DNA of 64,000 bases from Roseofilum acuticapitatum BLCC-M154 (GCF_030068475.1 NZ_JAQOSP010000091.1:47810-111809); one strand, 5' to 3'; shown: positions 8,377 through 17,124, counted from the first letter of the stretch. Numbers and translations: made by a program. The notes: generated by a model not told the origin, from the letters alone.

Positions 8377-9531
8377 ATGCCTAAGAGTGAGAAACTACAA
8401 GCTACAGATGAGCAACTAACACAAATTGAAGCTAGAAGAAACGCTCTCGATTGGTCAACAGGAGACGATAGTGACGCATTAATTGAAGCGGCTAGAGTTT
8501 TAATTTTTGGCTCCAGTAATGGGGATTTACCCGCGAGAATCACTGAAGAAAGAATTACCAGAAAAGAATTGTGCGTTCGAGCGAAGTATAATAAGTGGAA
8601 GATTAACGAGCAAATAGAAAAGTCAGAATTAGAGCGAAGTGATATTGACCAGCTAATCGGTGATAGAATTTTAGTTCCTCAAGGTATTTCTTATCGTTCA
8701 TGGAAAGATTTTAGAGGACAAAAAGATCTAGATAAGAGGGCATTTAAAGCTTATTGGGTTGCCTTGGGGTTGAGTTTAGAAGAGCTAGGACTCATCACAC
8801 CTGGAAAATTAAGAGCGAATCGCTTATATCGTGCAATTCTTACCTTAGATCATACTGAACAACTTCATAGATTAACAACGATTGGTTGCTATCGACCGAA
8901 AGTAGGTACATTTCTAATTAATACTCAATGTCGGTGTAGTCGAGCTTGGTTGATGTGGCGACTGGAAACTGAAATTTTAGCCTGTGATGATGATAGTGCA
9001 GATCAAATCCAGCGTTACTCATTGAATGTATTATCAACTGATAACATCCAGAGCATTAAAGATACAATCAAGCAAAAAGTCTATCAATTTTCTAGGGGGA
9101 ATTATAATTTAATTATTCGCCTTGACAACATCGATCAATTAGACAGGGATCAATTTGAAAACTTTTCACAATCTCTGGAAGACTGGAAAAGCATGATCCA
9201 AGAATCAGAAAATTATTTTATTCTCTATCTTATTGATGGCAATACAAACAATAATTGGCGAGAACAGTATGAGCAATTCAAATTCCCAATAACACAACAC
9301 TTAACGTTAACAGAATTAACCATGGGTTTACCTTCCATACATCGAGCTGTCAAAAAAACGCCAGAGTATCAATTTGATGTTTTAGCACGACAAATCTTGG
9401 ATAATACCAACGAGGGGCAAGTCAGTCTTATCCTAGAAAATATTTATCACTATTTGAAAGATCATTTTAAGCAAAACTTTGAATTTAATTTAGATTTACA
9501 AGGAGAAACACGATGGTTCAACTACCCTTAA
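8377..9531 (+). CDS. Inactive-STAND-like component of a MoxR/vWA ternary module
   Basis: A 384-residue soluble protein of no named family that I can assign. Residues 1-150 are charged and helical (LCVRAKYNKWKINEQIE; SLEELGLI near 140). Residues ~160-310 have the layout of a STAND-type P-loop domain: the segment GTFLINTQCRCSRAWLMWRL lies where a Walker A loop belongs but lacks GxxGxGKT, and LIIRLDNIDQLD occupies the Walker B position. That pattern, plus an overlapping MoxR ATPase and a downstream vWA protein, fits the inactive-STAND partner of ternary conflict systems. Its stop lies 19 bases inside the next gene, implying coupled translation. The role is inference. Confidence 0.6.
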   Translation: MPKSEKLQATDEQLTQIEARRNALDWSTGDDSDALIEAARVLIFGSSNGDLPARITEERITRKELCVRAKYNKWKINEQIEKSELERSDIDQLIGDRILVPQGISYRSWKDFRGQKDLDKRAFKAYWVALGLSLEELGLITPGKLRANRLYRAILTLDHTEQLHRLTTIGCYRPKVGTFLINTQCRCSRAWLMWRLETEILACDDDSADQIQRYSLNVLSTDNIQSIKDTIKQKVYQFSRGNYNLIIRLDNIDQLDRDQFENFSQSLEDWKSMIQESENYFILYLIDGNTNNNWREQYEQFKFPITQHLTLTELTMGLPSIHRAVKKTPEYQFDVLARQILDNTNEGQVSLILENIYHYLKDHFKQNFEFNLDLQGETRWFNYP

Positions 9532-10427
9532 ACTATACTGGAGACGAACAACCGCAATCGGGGGAATGGAGCGAGCTAGTCCAGACTACACTCTATCCCT
9601 ATTATCCCAGTCCAGAATTGATTGAAGCGGTTAACTTAGCCTTATTGCTGAAGCGTCCCTTGTTGTTGGAGGGGGAACCGGGATGTGGCAAAAGTCGGTT
9701 AGCCTATGCTTTGGTTTATGAATTGAGTCAACGATATAAACAGATTAACTGGAAGTTTCGACTCTGGAATGTGCAATCGACGAGCAAAGCGGAAGAAGGG
9801 TTTTACACCTATGATTATATTGGCCGGTTGCAAGCCGCGCAGTTGCAGCAAACGGGGGTTAAAGAGAGTGAAAAAAATCCGGCTGAGGTAGGCAATTTTT
9901 TGAAAAAACGGGCGTTAGGACATGCTTTTCAGGATAAGGATGCTTGGACGGTGGTGTTGATTGATGAAATTGATAAAGCTGACCGGGATTTTCCCAATGA
10001 TTTATTATTGGCATTGGAGGAAGGACATTATTTTGTCAAACCTTTAGATGAGCGGTGGGAATCGAACAAAGAGAAACCGCCTATTATCATCATTACCAGT
10101 AATCAGGAGAAGAAGTTACCCCGCGCCTTTCTCAGGCGTTGTCTGTATCATTATATTGAATTGCCGAATCAAGAAGAGTTGAAGAGAATTCTTGAGGGCA
10201 GGTTTAAGGAAGCACCGGAAGCAGTGGTAACTCAAGCCATTGATAAATTCTTGGAGTTGCGAGAGGATATGGACGAGCGCAAGGTGAGTACCAGTGAATT
10301 GATTGATTGGTTTCAGGCGTTAATTAGTTATGAACCGGACAAGGTTTTAGAGAAGTTAGGACAAAAAGATTTACCCTATGCGAATACATTGTTGAAAGAG
10401 CGACAAGAACGGCAAGATTTTTTGTAG
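9513..10427 (+). CDS. MoxR-family AAA+ ATPase
   Basis: A 304-residue AAA+ ATPase. Walker A is GEPGCGKS at residues 54-61, Walker B is VVLIDEIDKAD near 150, sensor 1 is IIIITSNQEKKLP, and the arginine-finger region is FLRRCLYHYIELP. The start is fixed by a strong ribosome site (AAGGAG, 8 bases upstream) lying inside the previous gene. MoxR ATPases act as chaperone-like remodelers of vWA partners, and here that partner is the vWA-FGE protein downstream. Between them a ~780-bp insert with a DUF433 gene and repeats interrupts the presumed operon. Confidence 0.88.
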   Translation: MVQLPLNYTGDEQPQSGEWSELVQTTLYPYYPSPELIEAVNLALLLKRPLLLEGEPGCGKSRLAYALVYELSQRYKQINWKFRLWNVQSTSKAEEGFYTYDYIGRLQAAQLQQTGVKESEKNPAEVGNFLKKRALGHAFQDKDAWTVVLIDEIDKADRDFPNDLLLALEEGHYFVKPLDERWESNKEKPPIIIITSNQEKKLPRAFLRRCLYHYIELPNQEELKRILEGRFKEAPEAVVTQAIDKFLELREDMDERKVSTSELIDWFQALISYEPDKVLEKLGQKDLPYANTLLKERQERQDFL

Positions 10428-10440
10428 TAGACTGTAGATC

Positions 10441-10475
10441 GTAGGGTGTGTTAGCGACAGCGTAACGCACCCTAA
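10441..10475. repeat. Imperfect palindrome, TAGGGTG(T/C)GTTA family
   Basis: GTAGGGTGTGTTA and TAACGCACCCTA form an imperfect inverted repeat just after the moxR stop. The same family forms the ends of the 27084-27241 element. It could fold in RNA and attenuate read-through into the next gene, which is inference. Confidence 0.6.
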
Positions 10476-10505
10476 TGGCTGATTATTTTCTTTATTTTAA
10501 GCTTT

Positions 10506-10560
10506 GTAGGGTGGGCAATGCCCACCATAAAATATACTAGGTGGGCAATGCCCACCCTAC
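10506..10560 (+). repeat. 55-bp dispersed repeat, copy 1 of an inverted pair
   Basis: Begins GTAGGGTGGGCAATGCCCACC and ends GCCCACCCTAC around an AT-rich middle. The reverse complement at 10990-11044 matches it at all but one base. The pair brackets the DUF433 gene. Both copies are preceded by similar text (TTTTCTTTAT...GCTTTG), so a longer unit may be duplicated. Confidence 0.8.
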
Positions 10561-10582
10561 TCCTAATTATGAGGTAAAGAGT

Positions 10583-10816
10583 ATGGATAGATCTCGTCTG
10601 TTAACAATATTAGAACGTGACCCCAATAAAGTGAGTGGTGCGTGGGTTTTTCGAGGCACTCGTGTGCCAGTTGCTGCGTTTTTTGAGAATATCAAAGATG
10701 GAGCTTCTATCGATCAATTTCTGGAATGGTTTCCTGGAGTCGAGCGAGAACAAGTGGAGGGATTATTAGAGTATGAACTGATGAGTTGGAATGAAACAGT
10801 AGCGGTTGAGCGATGA
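10583..10816 (+). CDS. DUF433 domain-containing antitoxin-like protein
   Basis: A 77-residue protein from the ATG at 10583 (MDRSRLLTILERDP), chosen over the longer frame at 10541 because that would start inside a repeat. GAWVFRGTRVPV and the helical DQFLEWFPGVEREQV are the DUF433 pattern, a small winged-helix fold. DUF433 genes usually sit directly before a DUF5615 PIN-like toxin. Here the stop overlaps an ATG (ATGA) that opens the normal toxin start, which ends after 11 codons. The antitoxin is therefore an orphan within its own operon. Confidence 0.8.
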   Translation: MDRSRLLTILERDPNKVSGAWVFRGTRVPVAAFFENIKDGASIDQFLEWFPGVEREQVEGLLEYELMSWNETVAVER

Positions 10817-10848
10817 AAATATTGTTTGATCAATTTTTTTTATCTTAA
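10813..10848 (+). pseudogene. Truncated DUF5615 (PIN-like) toxin remnant
   Basis: Eleven codons (MKILFDQFFLS) and a stop, overlapping the DUF433 gene by the four bases ATGA. MKILFD is the usual opening of DUF5615 toxins, which continue with a first catalytic acidic residue. The remaining ~100 codons are absent: downstream is only repeat DNA and no PIN-like frame. Confidence 0.65.
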
Positions 10849-10866
10849 ATCAATCCTAACGCTGTT

Positions 10867-10899
10867 AGAAACCCGGTTTCTTCAAGAAACCGGGTTTCT
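10867..10899. repeat. Hairpin-forming AGAAACCCGGTTTCT repeat
   Basis: Two perfectly complementary 15-base arms (10867-10881 and 10885-10899) with a 3-base loop. It is followed by AGACCCTGG. A half copy with the same downstream bases is at 11163-11186, and another full hairpin at 13998-14030. Confidence 0.75.
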
Positions 10900-10989
10900 A
10901 GACCCTGGGCGAGTATAAGCGAGGATTGGGGATTTTGGAAGGAATCTCGGCTTGCATCTGATGATTTTCTTTATGTTCAACCTAGCTTT

Positions 10990-11044
10990 GTAGGGTGGGC
11001 AATGCCCACCTAGTATATTTTATGGTGGGCATTGCCCACCCTAC
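10990..11044 (-). repeat. 55-bp dispersed repeat, copy 2 (inverted)
   Basis: Reverse complement of 10506-10560 with one central difference. The stretch 10849-11205 between the toxin stump and the vWA-FGE gene holds only such repeats: the hairpin at 10867, this copy, and the half hairpin at 11163. I see no other gene in it. Confidence 0.8.
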
Positions 11045-11205
11045 TCAACTATAAAAAAAAGACTTGTCATTGCGATCGCAGGGAAGCAATCGCCAAGATT
11101 CGGAGATTTTGCGATTGCTTCATTCCACTGCGTTCCATTCGCAATGACATCCTGTAAGGTTTAAGAAACCGGGTTTCTAGACCCTGGTGTGGGTAAAATG
11201 GAACC

Positions 11206-13926
11206 ATGAAACATCCACCCTTATTGAACCTATTTTTAGAATTGCGCGAGCCGCTCCATCTGACGACTGAGCAGTATCGGTTGGCGCTGGAGGGGTTGGT
11301 GGATTCTTTGGAGAGGGGGTTAGAGGTTAGTGATGCTGAGAAGATTGGGCGGTTGTTTCGCATTGTGTGGGCGAAGTCGCCCCAGGAGCAGCGAATTTTT
11401 GATGATGCTTTTGCCCAGTGGCGAAAACGGGAGTCGGAGCAGGTGACGGTGGCGCTGGCAGAGTGGGTGCAGCGAGAGCAACGGCAAGAGCAACAGGAAA
11501 GGAGAGGAGAGGAAGAGAGGGGAAATGTTGTTCCCCTTGTAGATAAGCGCCAGTTTCCCGATGGGGAGGAGACGGGGGAGACGGTTGAGAGCTGGTTAAG
11601 TCGCAGGTATAGCGCCCCTGAAGTGGGGGAAGCGGTGCGGAAGTCGCCCCAAGAGCGCAATTATTTTCCCGTGAGTCGGCGGGAGATGGAGGAGTTTTGG
11701 AGTCGGTTACAGTCGCCGATGCTCTCAGAAGAGTTATCGCGGGAAGTGGATGTGGTGGCGACAGTGACGGAGGTGGCGCGGCGGGGATTTTTTACTGCTC
11801 CCGTGTATCATCGGCGGTGGTGCGAGGGGTTTGAGGTGATTCTGTTGGTGGATAGCTCGGCTTCGATGGTTCCGTTTCAGCCTTTGTGTCGGTTGCTGCT
11901 GAAAGCGGCGCAGGGGGTGCGGGTGTTGTATTTTCGCAATGTGCCGGGGTTGCGGGTGTATGAGGATGCCGAATGTTGGCGACAGGTGCGGGTGAGGGAG
12001 GTGTTGCGGAAGGGGCATCCAGAGCAGGTGATGGTGATTTTGAGTGATGGGGGGGCGGCGCGGGGGCGCTATGTGGAAGAGCGCATTGAGGAGACGGAGC
12101 GGTTTTTAGAGTATGGGTTGTTGTCGGTGGCGCGGATAGGCTGGTTGAATCCCTTGCCCCCTGTGCGTTGGGGGGATACGTCGGCGGAGGAGATTGCCCG
12201 GTTTGCCGAGGTGGATGGGCGGATGGGCATGTTTGGGTTGGAGGAGTTGGAGCAGTTGGGGAATTGGTTGGTGGGGGATGCCCTCATCCCAACGAAACCT
12301 GTAGGGGCGAAACCTGTAGGGGCGAACGGCCGTTCGCCCCTACAATTAATGGATACATCCGTGACAATACGGGATTTTGATGCATTCTCGGTACAGGGGA
12401 GAATTGCCGGATTTTATCGGCGGTATGGGGAAGCCTGGGGGCGGTTGGCGCGGTATGGGGCGTTTCCGTTGGTGCTGACTGCGGATGTGTTGTATCGGTT
12501 GTGGGAGCGTTTTTTTAAGGATAGCCGTAAAGATGGGGGAGTTCCTTGGTATGGGGTGGCGGATGTGTTGTTGTCGAATCTCTGTCAAATGCAGTTGGGG
12601 GAGTCGGAGAAAGGGGAGCAGGAGTTAGAGGAAGTGTACCGGATGGAGTTGTCGATTCGGGAGGAGTTGTTGCGGGGATTGACTGATGAGGAGTTGAGGG
12701 AGTTATCAGAGTTTTTGGTTGAGTATGTGCAGCAGCAGGTGAAGAACCGGAAGTTGGCAGAGCGTCAGGGATGGGTGGCGCTGGCGTATGTGCAGCCGAC
12801 GAAGGTAGCGCAGGAGTTGGCACAGGCGTTGCGACGGGCGTATTTAGCGGAGGATAAGGGGCAGTTGGTGCAGTTGGCGGCGCTGGTGGAGACGTTGGCG
12901 GAACCGTTGCGCGGGGGGTTTGAGCCGTTGTTGGTGGTGGGGCACGAGTATGGAGCCTATGGGCGCGGTGTGCCTTCGGAGCGGGAGGGAGCGGAAGAGG
13001 TGGCAGGGGTGCGGTTGGAGTATCCCCGGAAGCGGGAAAGAACACCGTTGCGCTGGTTCTCGTTTGAGGTGGTGACGGTGAATCGGAGAGGGGAGGAAAT
13101 TAACCGGGAGCTAAAACAAGCCCAGTATTTTAGTGAGGATTGTAATGGGGTGAACCTGGAGATGGTGGCGATACCGGGGGGAGAGTTTATGATGGGAAGT
13201 CTAGAAACGGAGAAGGATAGTTATAGTGATGAGCGTCCCCAACATCGGGTGACGGTACAACCGTTTTTCATGGGGAAATATGCCATAACTCAGGGGCAAT
13301 GGAAAGCGGTGGCGAGATTGCCGAAAGTGAAGCGAGATTTAAAGCCTGAGCCATCATATTTTAAAGGAGAAAATCGACCGGTAGAGAGCATAACGTGGTA
13401 TGATGCGGTAGAGTTCTGCGCCCGGTTGTCTCGATATACGGGAAAAGAGTATCGACTGCCGAGCGAAGCCGAATGGGAATATGCCTGTCGCGCCGGAACG
13501 ATAACGCCGTTTCATTTTGGGGAGACGATAACGACAAAACTAGCTAATTATAATGGCAACTATACCTATGCTGAAGAGCCAAAGGGAGAATATCGAAAAG
13601 AAACTACCCCGGTGGGATATTTCCAAGTGGCGAATCCGTTTGGTCTTTATGACATGCATGGAAATGTATGGGAATGGTGCGCGGATGAGTGGCATGACAA
13701 CTATGAAGGAGCTACTAGAGATGGAACTATATGGCTAAATAGTGATGAAAGAAATAATGAAGAAAAACGCCGGCTGCTTCGTGGCGGTTCTTGGGGCAAC
13801 CTTCCTGCTTATTGTCGTTCTGCGTATCGCAGTAGGGATGCGGCGGACGGTAGGCACGGGGGCAGCGGTTTTCGCGTCGTTCTCTCCCCCGTTGCGATGA
13901 CGAATCAATTAAAAATTAAAAATTAA
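11206..13926 (+). CDS. vWA protein with C-terminal FGE-sulfatase (SUMF1) domain; probable DGR target
   Basis: A 906-residue protein. Residues 1-190 are a charged helical region reminiscent of SAV_2336-type N-termini. Residues ~205-350 are a von Willebrand A domain with the metal site DSSAS at 216-220. Residues ~385-620 are another helical region, and 652-895 are an FGE-sulfatase/C-type-lectin-like domain ([43 protein letters not shown]). Such proteins pair with MoxR ATPases in NTP-dependent conflict systems, the FGE fold serving as ligand sensor rather than enzyme (family knowledge). The final segment, 859-892, resembles a hypervariable retroelement target. A 28-bp palindrome lies in frame at ~370-380, and an ATTAAAA repeat encodes the C-terminal TNQLKIKN. 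Confidence 0.85.
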   Translation: MKHPPLLNLFLELREPLHLTTEQYRLALEGLVDSLERGLEVSDAEKIGRLFRIVWAKSPQEQRIFDDAFAQWRKRESEQVTVALAEWVQREQRQEQQERRGEEERGNVVPLVDKRQFPDGEETGETVESWLSRRYSAPEVGEAVRKSPQERNYFPVSRREMEEFWSRLQSPMLSEELSREVDVVATVTEVARRGFFTAPVYHRRWCEGFEVILLVDSSASMVPFQPLCRLLLKAAQGVRVLYFRNVPGLRVYEDAECWRQVRVREVLRKGHPEQVMVILSDGGAARGRYVEERIEETERFLEYGLLSVARIGWLNPLPPVRWGDTSAEEIARFAEVDGRMGMFGLEELEQLGNWLVGDALIPTKPVGAKPVGANGRSPLQLMDTSVTIRDFDAFSVQGRIAGFYRRYGEAWGRLARYGAFPLVLTADVLYRLWERFFKDSRKDGGVPWYGVADVLLSNLCQMQLGESEKGEQELEEVYRMELSIREELLRGLTDEELRELSEFLVEYVQQQVKNRKLAERQGWVALAYVQPTKVAQELAQALRRAYLAEDKGQLVQLAALVETLAEPLRGGFEPLLVVGHEYGAYGRGVPSEREGAEEVAGVRLEYPRKRERTPLRWFSFEVVTVNRRGEEINRELKQAQYFSEDCNGVNLEMVAIPGGEFMMGSLETEKDSYSDERPQHRVTVQPFFMGKYAITQGQWKAVARLPKVKRDLKPEPSYFKGENRPVESITWYDAVEFCARLSRYTGKEYRLPSEAEWEYACRAGTITPFHFGETITTKLANYNGNYTYAEEPKGEYRKETTPVGYFQVANPFGLYDMHGNVWEWCADEWHDNYEGATRDGTIWLNSDERNNEEKRRLLRGGSWGNLPAYCRSAYRSRDAADGRHGGSGFRVVLSPVAMTNQLKIKN
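12316..12343. repeat. 28-bp perfect palindrome inside a coding sequence
   Basis: GTAGGGGCGAACGG joined to its exact complement, preceded by two GAAACCTGTAGGGGC-type units (from ~12294). It lies in frame in the linker after the vWA domain and adds residues reading roughly [17 protein letters not shown]. Related GTAGGGGCG elements occur at 15038 and 63064. Confidence 0.85.
13780..13882 (+). other. Putative diversity-generating retroelement variable region
   Basis: The end of the FGE domain reads RGGSW, then CRSAYR, then GFRVV. The constant words are CGTGGCGGTTCTTGG, TGTCGTTCTGCG and GGTTTTCGCGTCGTT. The residues between (G864, N865, L866, A868, Y869, Y874, S876, D878, A879, A880, G882, H884, G885, G886) have codons ending in C, T or G that could derive from AAC, AAT or similar template codons by A-to-N change at the first two positions. 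This is the usual position and shape of DGR variable regions in FGE/CLec targets. No template repeat or reverse transcriptase is in the window, so the call is inference. Confidence 0.55.
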
Positions 13927-13997
13927 AAATTAAAAATGATTTTATAGGATGCAAAAGAAGGATATTTGCGATCCTTTAAGCACGCGCATGGGTTCCC

Positions 13998-14030
13998 AGA
14001 AACCCGGTTTCTTGGAGAAACCGGGTTTCT
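13998..14030. terminator. Strong hairpin after the vWA-FGE gene
   Basis: Two perfect 15-base arms (AGAAACCCGGTTTCT and its complement) with a 3-base loop, 70 bases after the stop, followed by TTGTCG. It belongs to the same repeat family as 10867-10899. It may end the transcript, but the T tract is short. Confidence 0.5.
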
Positions 14031-14144
14031 TTGTCGTTAGGGATGGGGTTTCTTTGTGGTTATAGTCATTTTGATGGATGTTAAAATATAGTGCGAGCAT
14101 CGTGCTGGCTGTCACCCCCTCTAAATTGTTAATGGTTAATTGCC

Positions 14145-14588
14145 ATGAATGTGATCTTTCGCGAATTTAATCCCTTTGATGTTTGGCTCTGGATGGAATT
14201 TAGCACCATTCCCAGTGATGCGGAAAAGCTGTATCTGCAAGAAGCCTTTGATGCTTGGTATTATTTGGGTAAATTGGGTGGATTTAATGCAGAAAATCTG
14301 CAAGTGCAAGAGGAAGGCTTGGATCTCAGTTATATGACCTATGATAGGGAGCAGGCCGATCGCTCCTTGATGGCCTTAATGCATAATATGGGAGAATTTG
14401 AATATGAAGGGAATTGGGGACGCTGTTGGTTTGACTTAGGAACCAGTGATGCTCTCGCTCTGGATATCCTGATTAATGCTCTGCGGCAACTGAGTCAGGA
14501 ATTTGTAGCCATTGAGACCCTAGTCATTGGCGGAGTGAACGCAGATTGGCCAATTCCGGAGACTGAAGATACATTTGTGCAATATTAA
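14145..14588 (+). CDS. DUF3531 family protein
   Basis: A 147-residue soluble protein of the cyanobacterial and plant-plastid family DUF3531, recognised from MNVIFREFNPFDVWLW at the start and the central MGEFEYEGNWGRCWFDLG. The family has no settled function. Length is normal. It is followed after only five bases by the Nudix gene, so the two are probably co-transcribed. Confidence 0.85.
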   Translation: MNVIFREFNPFDVWLWMEFSTIPSDAEKLYLQEAFDAWYYLGKLGGFNAENLQVQEEGLDLSYMTYDREQADRSLMALMHNMGEFEYEGNWGRCWFDLGTSDALALDILINALRQLSQEFVAIETLVIGGVNADWPIPETEDTFVQY

Positions 14589-14593
14589 TCACC

Positions 14594-15025
14594 ATGTCCA
14601 AGAAGAAGCCAAAAATCCGGGTAATTGCCCTGGGATTGATTCAAGAGGGCGATCGCATTTTCCTCTCGGAAGGCTACGATCGAGATAAAGATCAAACCTT
14701 CTATCGCGCATTAGGGGGAGGCGTTGACTTTGGGGAAACCTCCCGCGAAGCCCTCAAACGGGAATTTCAGGAAGAATTAAACGCCGAGTTAACCCAAATC
14801 GAGTATTTAGGCTGCATCGAAAGTATTTTTACTTGTCAGAATCAACCCGGACACGAAATCATTCAACTCTATCGCGCCCAATTTGTAGACCCCAAATTTT
14901 ATCAGCAAACTCGCTTTACTTTCCAGGAAAACAAGCGCAGCAAAACCGCTCTCTGGGTGAATATTGAGGACTGCAAATCGGGAAAAATAACCGTCGTTCC
15001 CTCAGAATTTTTAGAGTATTTTTAG
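14594..15025 (+). CDS. NUDIX hydrolase
   Basis: A 143-residue Nudix-fold protein with a complete Nudix box around residues 41-63 (GGGVDFGETSREALKRE, then FQEELNA). These enzymes hydrolyse nucleoside diphosphates linked to another moiety using Mg2+ held by the REFQEE glutamates. No substrate-specificity motif is obvious. It lies five bases after the DUF3531 gene. A GTAGGGGCG...CCGCCCCGAC repeat fills the gap before the convergent prs gene. Confidence 0.88.
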   Translation: MSKKKPKIRVIALGLIQEGDRIFLSEGYDRDKDQTFYRALGGGVDFGETSREALKREFQEELNAELTQIEYLGCIESIFTCQNQPGHEIIQLYRAQFVDPKFYQQTRFTFQENKRSKTALWVNIEDCKSGKITVVPSEFLEYF

Positions 15026-15069
15026 GGTAAAAAAACGTAGGGGCGAAAAAAAATCCGCCCCGACAATAT

Positions 15070-16062
15070 TTATCGGAACATGCTGCTAACCGAACTATCT
15101 TCATGAATACGCCAAATGGTTTCTCCGACTAAATTCGCCACAGAAAGCACCCGCAGTTGTGGGAAATGTTTAGCTTCAGGGTATTGAATGGTATTCGTCA
15201 CAATTACTTCTTCAAATAAACCACTAGAGAGCCGCTCAACGGCTGGATGGGAGAAAACGGCATGGGTAGCACAAGCATAAACTTGTCTTGCTCCTTTTTC
15301 GCGCAGCATTCTCGCCCCTTCCGAAATCGTTCCGGCGGTATCAATCATGTCATCCACCAATACGGCCGTTTTGCCTTCCACATCTCCAATCAGATTCAAG
15401 ACTTCGGCCACATTGTGAGCTTGACGGCGTTTATCAATAATGGCTAAGGGAGCATCATTGAGTTTTTTCGCAAATGCTCTTGCTCTAGCGACTCCACCGA
15501 CATCCGGAGACACCACGACCAGATCGGGTAATTGCTTATTTAAAAGATAATCAATTAAAACGGGAGAACCATAAACATGGTCACAGGGAATATCAAAATA
15601 GCCTTGAATCTGGGCAGAATGTAAATCCATGGCTAGGACGCGACTCGCTCCAGCTTCCGTAATCAAATTAGCTACTAATTTAGCGGTAATTGATTCACGA
15701 CCGGCAGTTTTACGGTCAGCTCTGGCATAACCATAGTAGGGGATAACGGCTGTAATTTGGCGGGCAGATGCTCGACGACAAGCGTCTACCATGATCAACA
15801 GTTCCATTAAATGGTCGTTGACGGGGGAGCTAGACGGTTGAATCAAATAAACATCGCAACCGCGAATTGACTCTTGAATTTGAACATAAAGTTCGCCATC
15901 AGCGAACCGTTTACGAACCATTGGCCCTAAATCCACCCCTAGATAGCGGGCGACTTCTTGAGCCAAGAGCAAGTTAGCAGAGCCAGCAAATAACCGAAGG
16001 CGGTTATTTTCATTGACAGATGGTAGCGTTGGCTGAATCGCCAAAGTCGCAGAACGGATCAC
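15070..16062 (-). CDS. prs: Ribose-phosphate pyrophosphokinase
   Basis: Makes PRPP from ribose 5-phosphate and ATP for purine, pyrimidine, histidine and tryptophan synthesis. The sequence has the class I pattern: RKRFADGELYVQIQES, the ATP-loop ITAVIPYYGYARADRK, VLAMDLHSAQIQGYFD, and the PRPP loop VLVDDMIDTAGT. I prefer the GTG start at 16062 (IRSATLAIQP follows) because GAGGG lies six bases upstream; in-frame ATGs at 16086 and 16101 would add 8-13 unconserved residues. About 330 residues, normal for the family. Confidence 0.93.
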   Translation of the reverse strand: MIRSATLAIQPTLPSVNENNRLRLFAGSANLLLAQEVARYLGVDLGPMVRKRFADGELYVQIQESIRGCDVYLIQPSSSPVNDHLMELLIMVDACRRASARQITAVIPYYGYARADRKTAGRESITAKLVANLITEAGASRVLAMDLHSAQIQGYFDIPCDHVYGSPVLIDYLLNKQLPDLVVVSPDVGGVARARAFAKKLNDAPLAIIDKRRQAHNVAEVLNLIGDVEGKTAVLVDDMIDTAGTISEGARMLREKGARQVYACATHAVFSHPAVERLSSGLFEEVIVTNTIQYPEAKHFPQLRVLSVANLVGETIWRIHEDSSVSSMFR

Positions 16063-16228
16063 GACAAACCCTCGAAGCGCACTCATTGGCGATCTTATCA
16101 CTAGAAATTGGGTTCTGATTATGTATTTTTTATGAAAAGTTTATGATTGGGGGATTTAATGGGGGAAGTTTTGCCCAAAAACGGGAGGATGGAGTTAAAC
16201 TTTGGGCGGATTTTTGTATGGGGTTGGG

Positions 16229-17071
16229 TTAAGGAGTGATGCTGGCGATGAGTTGATCGAGTTCGGTTTGCATGGTGGTTAGGACTTGCTGATAGCAGGA
16301 TTCGACATAATCGCGATCGCCGGCTGCTTTGCGTCCATAGGTTTCAAAGTGAATGGGTTGGCAAATGCGGGTATGAATTTGGATGGGTAGGGGAATATGG
16401 GGTAGGGGGCCAAAGGCAATGCCCCAGGGAAGTCCGAGATAGACGGGAAAGACTTCCGGATCGAGGTTATAGGGCCAAGGGAGTCCCCATTGATGGAGTT
16501 GTTTCATCAGGGGATAAATATCGCCGAGAACCATGAGGGTATCATGGGCCCCGTAGGAAATGGCGGGGACGATGGGGACGTTTTGCCGGAGGGCGAGTTT
16601 AATGAAGCCTTTACGGCCGGCGAATTCGATGCGATGGCGTTGGGAATGGGGACGGAATACATCTTGCGCTCCTCCGGGATAGACGAGGACGCTGGCTCCT
16701 TTTTGCAGAGCGGCGATCGCCATTTTCGGATTCGCTCGCACTGAACCAATGGCTACTGCTTCTTTGGCTAAAGCGGGACTGAGTTCCCAAATATGGGGGT
16801 GGGTTAGCCCGTAAACCAGGCGTTCTGTACCAAAATGACGAAACCAGTCATAAATCATCATAATCATGTCTGGAGAGACTAATCCGCCGTTATGGGAGCC
16901 AACGATCAGGACGGGTTCATCGCGGGAAAGATGATGCCAACCGTCGGTTTGGACGCGAAAATAAGAGTGATAAAACCAACTCCAAATCGGCATCCAGGAT
17001 TGAATGATTTGCGGATTCCGTTCGTCTAGAGACCATCCATCTCCTGGGTGTTGATGCAGAGTGTTTGTCAT
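16229..17071 (-). CDS. Lysophospholipid acyltransferase-family protein
   Basis: A 280-residue member of the LPLAT/DGAT-like acyltransferase superfamily. The block-I motif appears as VGSHNGGLVSPD, with the acceptor-site region VYPGGAQDVFRP further on and IVPAISYGAHDT near the middle. The NHxG/xHNGG variant and the PGGAxD block resemble the cyanobacterial slr2103-like and plant phytyl-ester-synthase-like enzymes that esterify neutral lipids. A role in neutral lipid or phytyl/plastoquinol ester formation is therefore likely but inferred. No cleavable signal is visible. Confidence 0.8.
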   Translation of the reverse strand: MTNTLHQHPGDGWSLDERNPQIIQSWMPIWSWFYHSYFRVQTDGWHHLSRDEPVLIVGSHNGGLVSPDMIMMIYDWFRHFGTERLVYGLTHPHIWELSPALAKEAVAIGSVRANPKMAIAALQKGASVLVYPGGAQDVFRPHSQRHRIEFAGRKGFIKLALRQNVPIVPAISYGAHDTLMVLGDIYPLMKQLHQWGLPWPYNLDPEVFPVYLGLPWGIAFGPLPHIPLPIQIHTRICQPIHFETYGRKAAGDRDYVESCYQQVLTTMQTELDQLIASITP

Positions 17072-17124
17072 GGGGGGGGTTCAGATCGGCGATCGCCTTC
17101 TTTAAGCGCGGGTCGTTTTGATCT

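Noticed and set aside
12515..13045. Pro/Thr-rich minus-strand frame of 176 codons
   Set aside because: Antisense shadow of the vWA-FGE gene; no start context and artefactual composition.
11206..13926. Active formylglycine-generating enzyme
   Set aside because: The FGE fold is present, but the usual paired catalytic cysteines near the C-terminus are not evident (only one Cys in CRSAYR), and the context is a vWA fusion, not a sulfatase.
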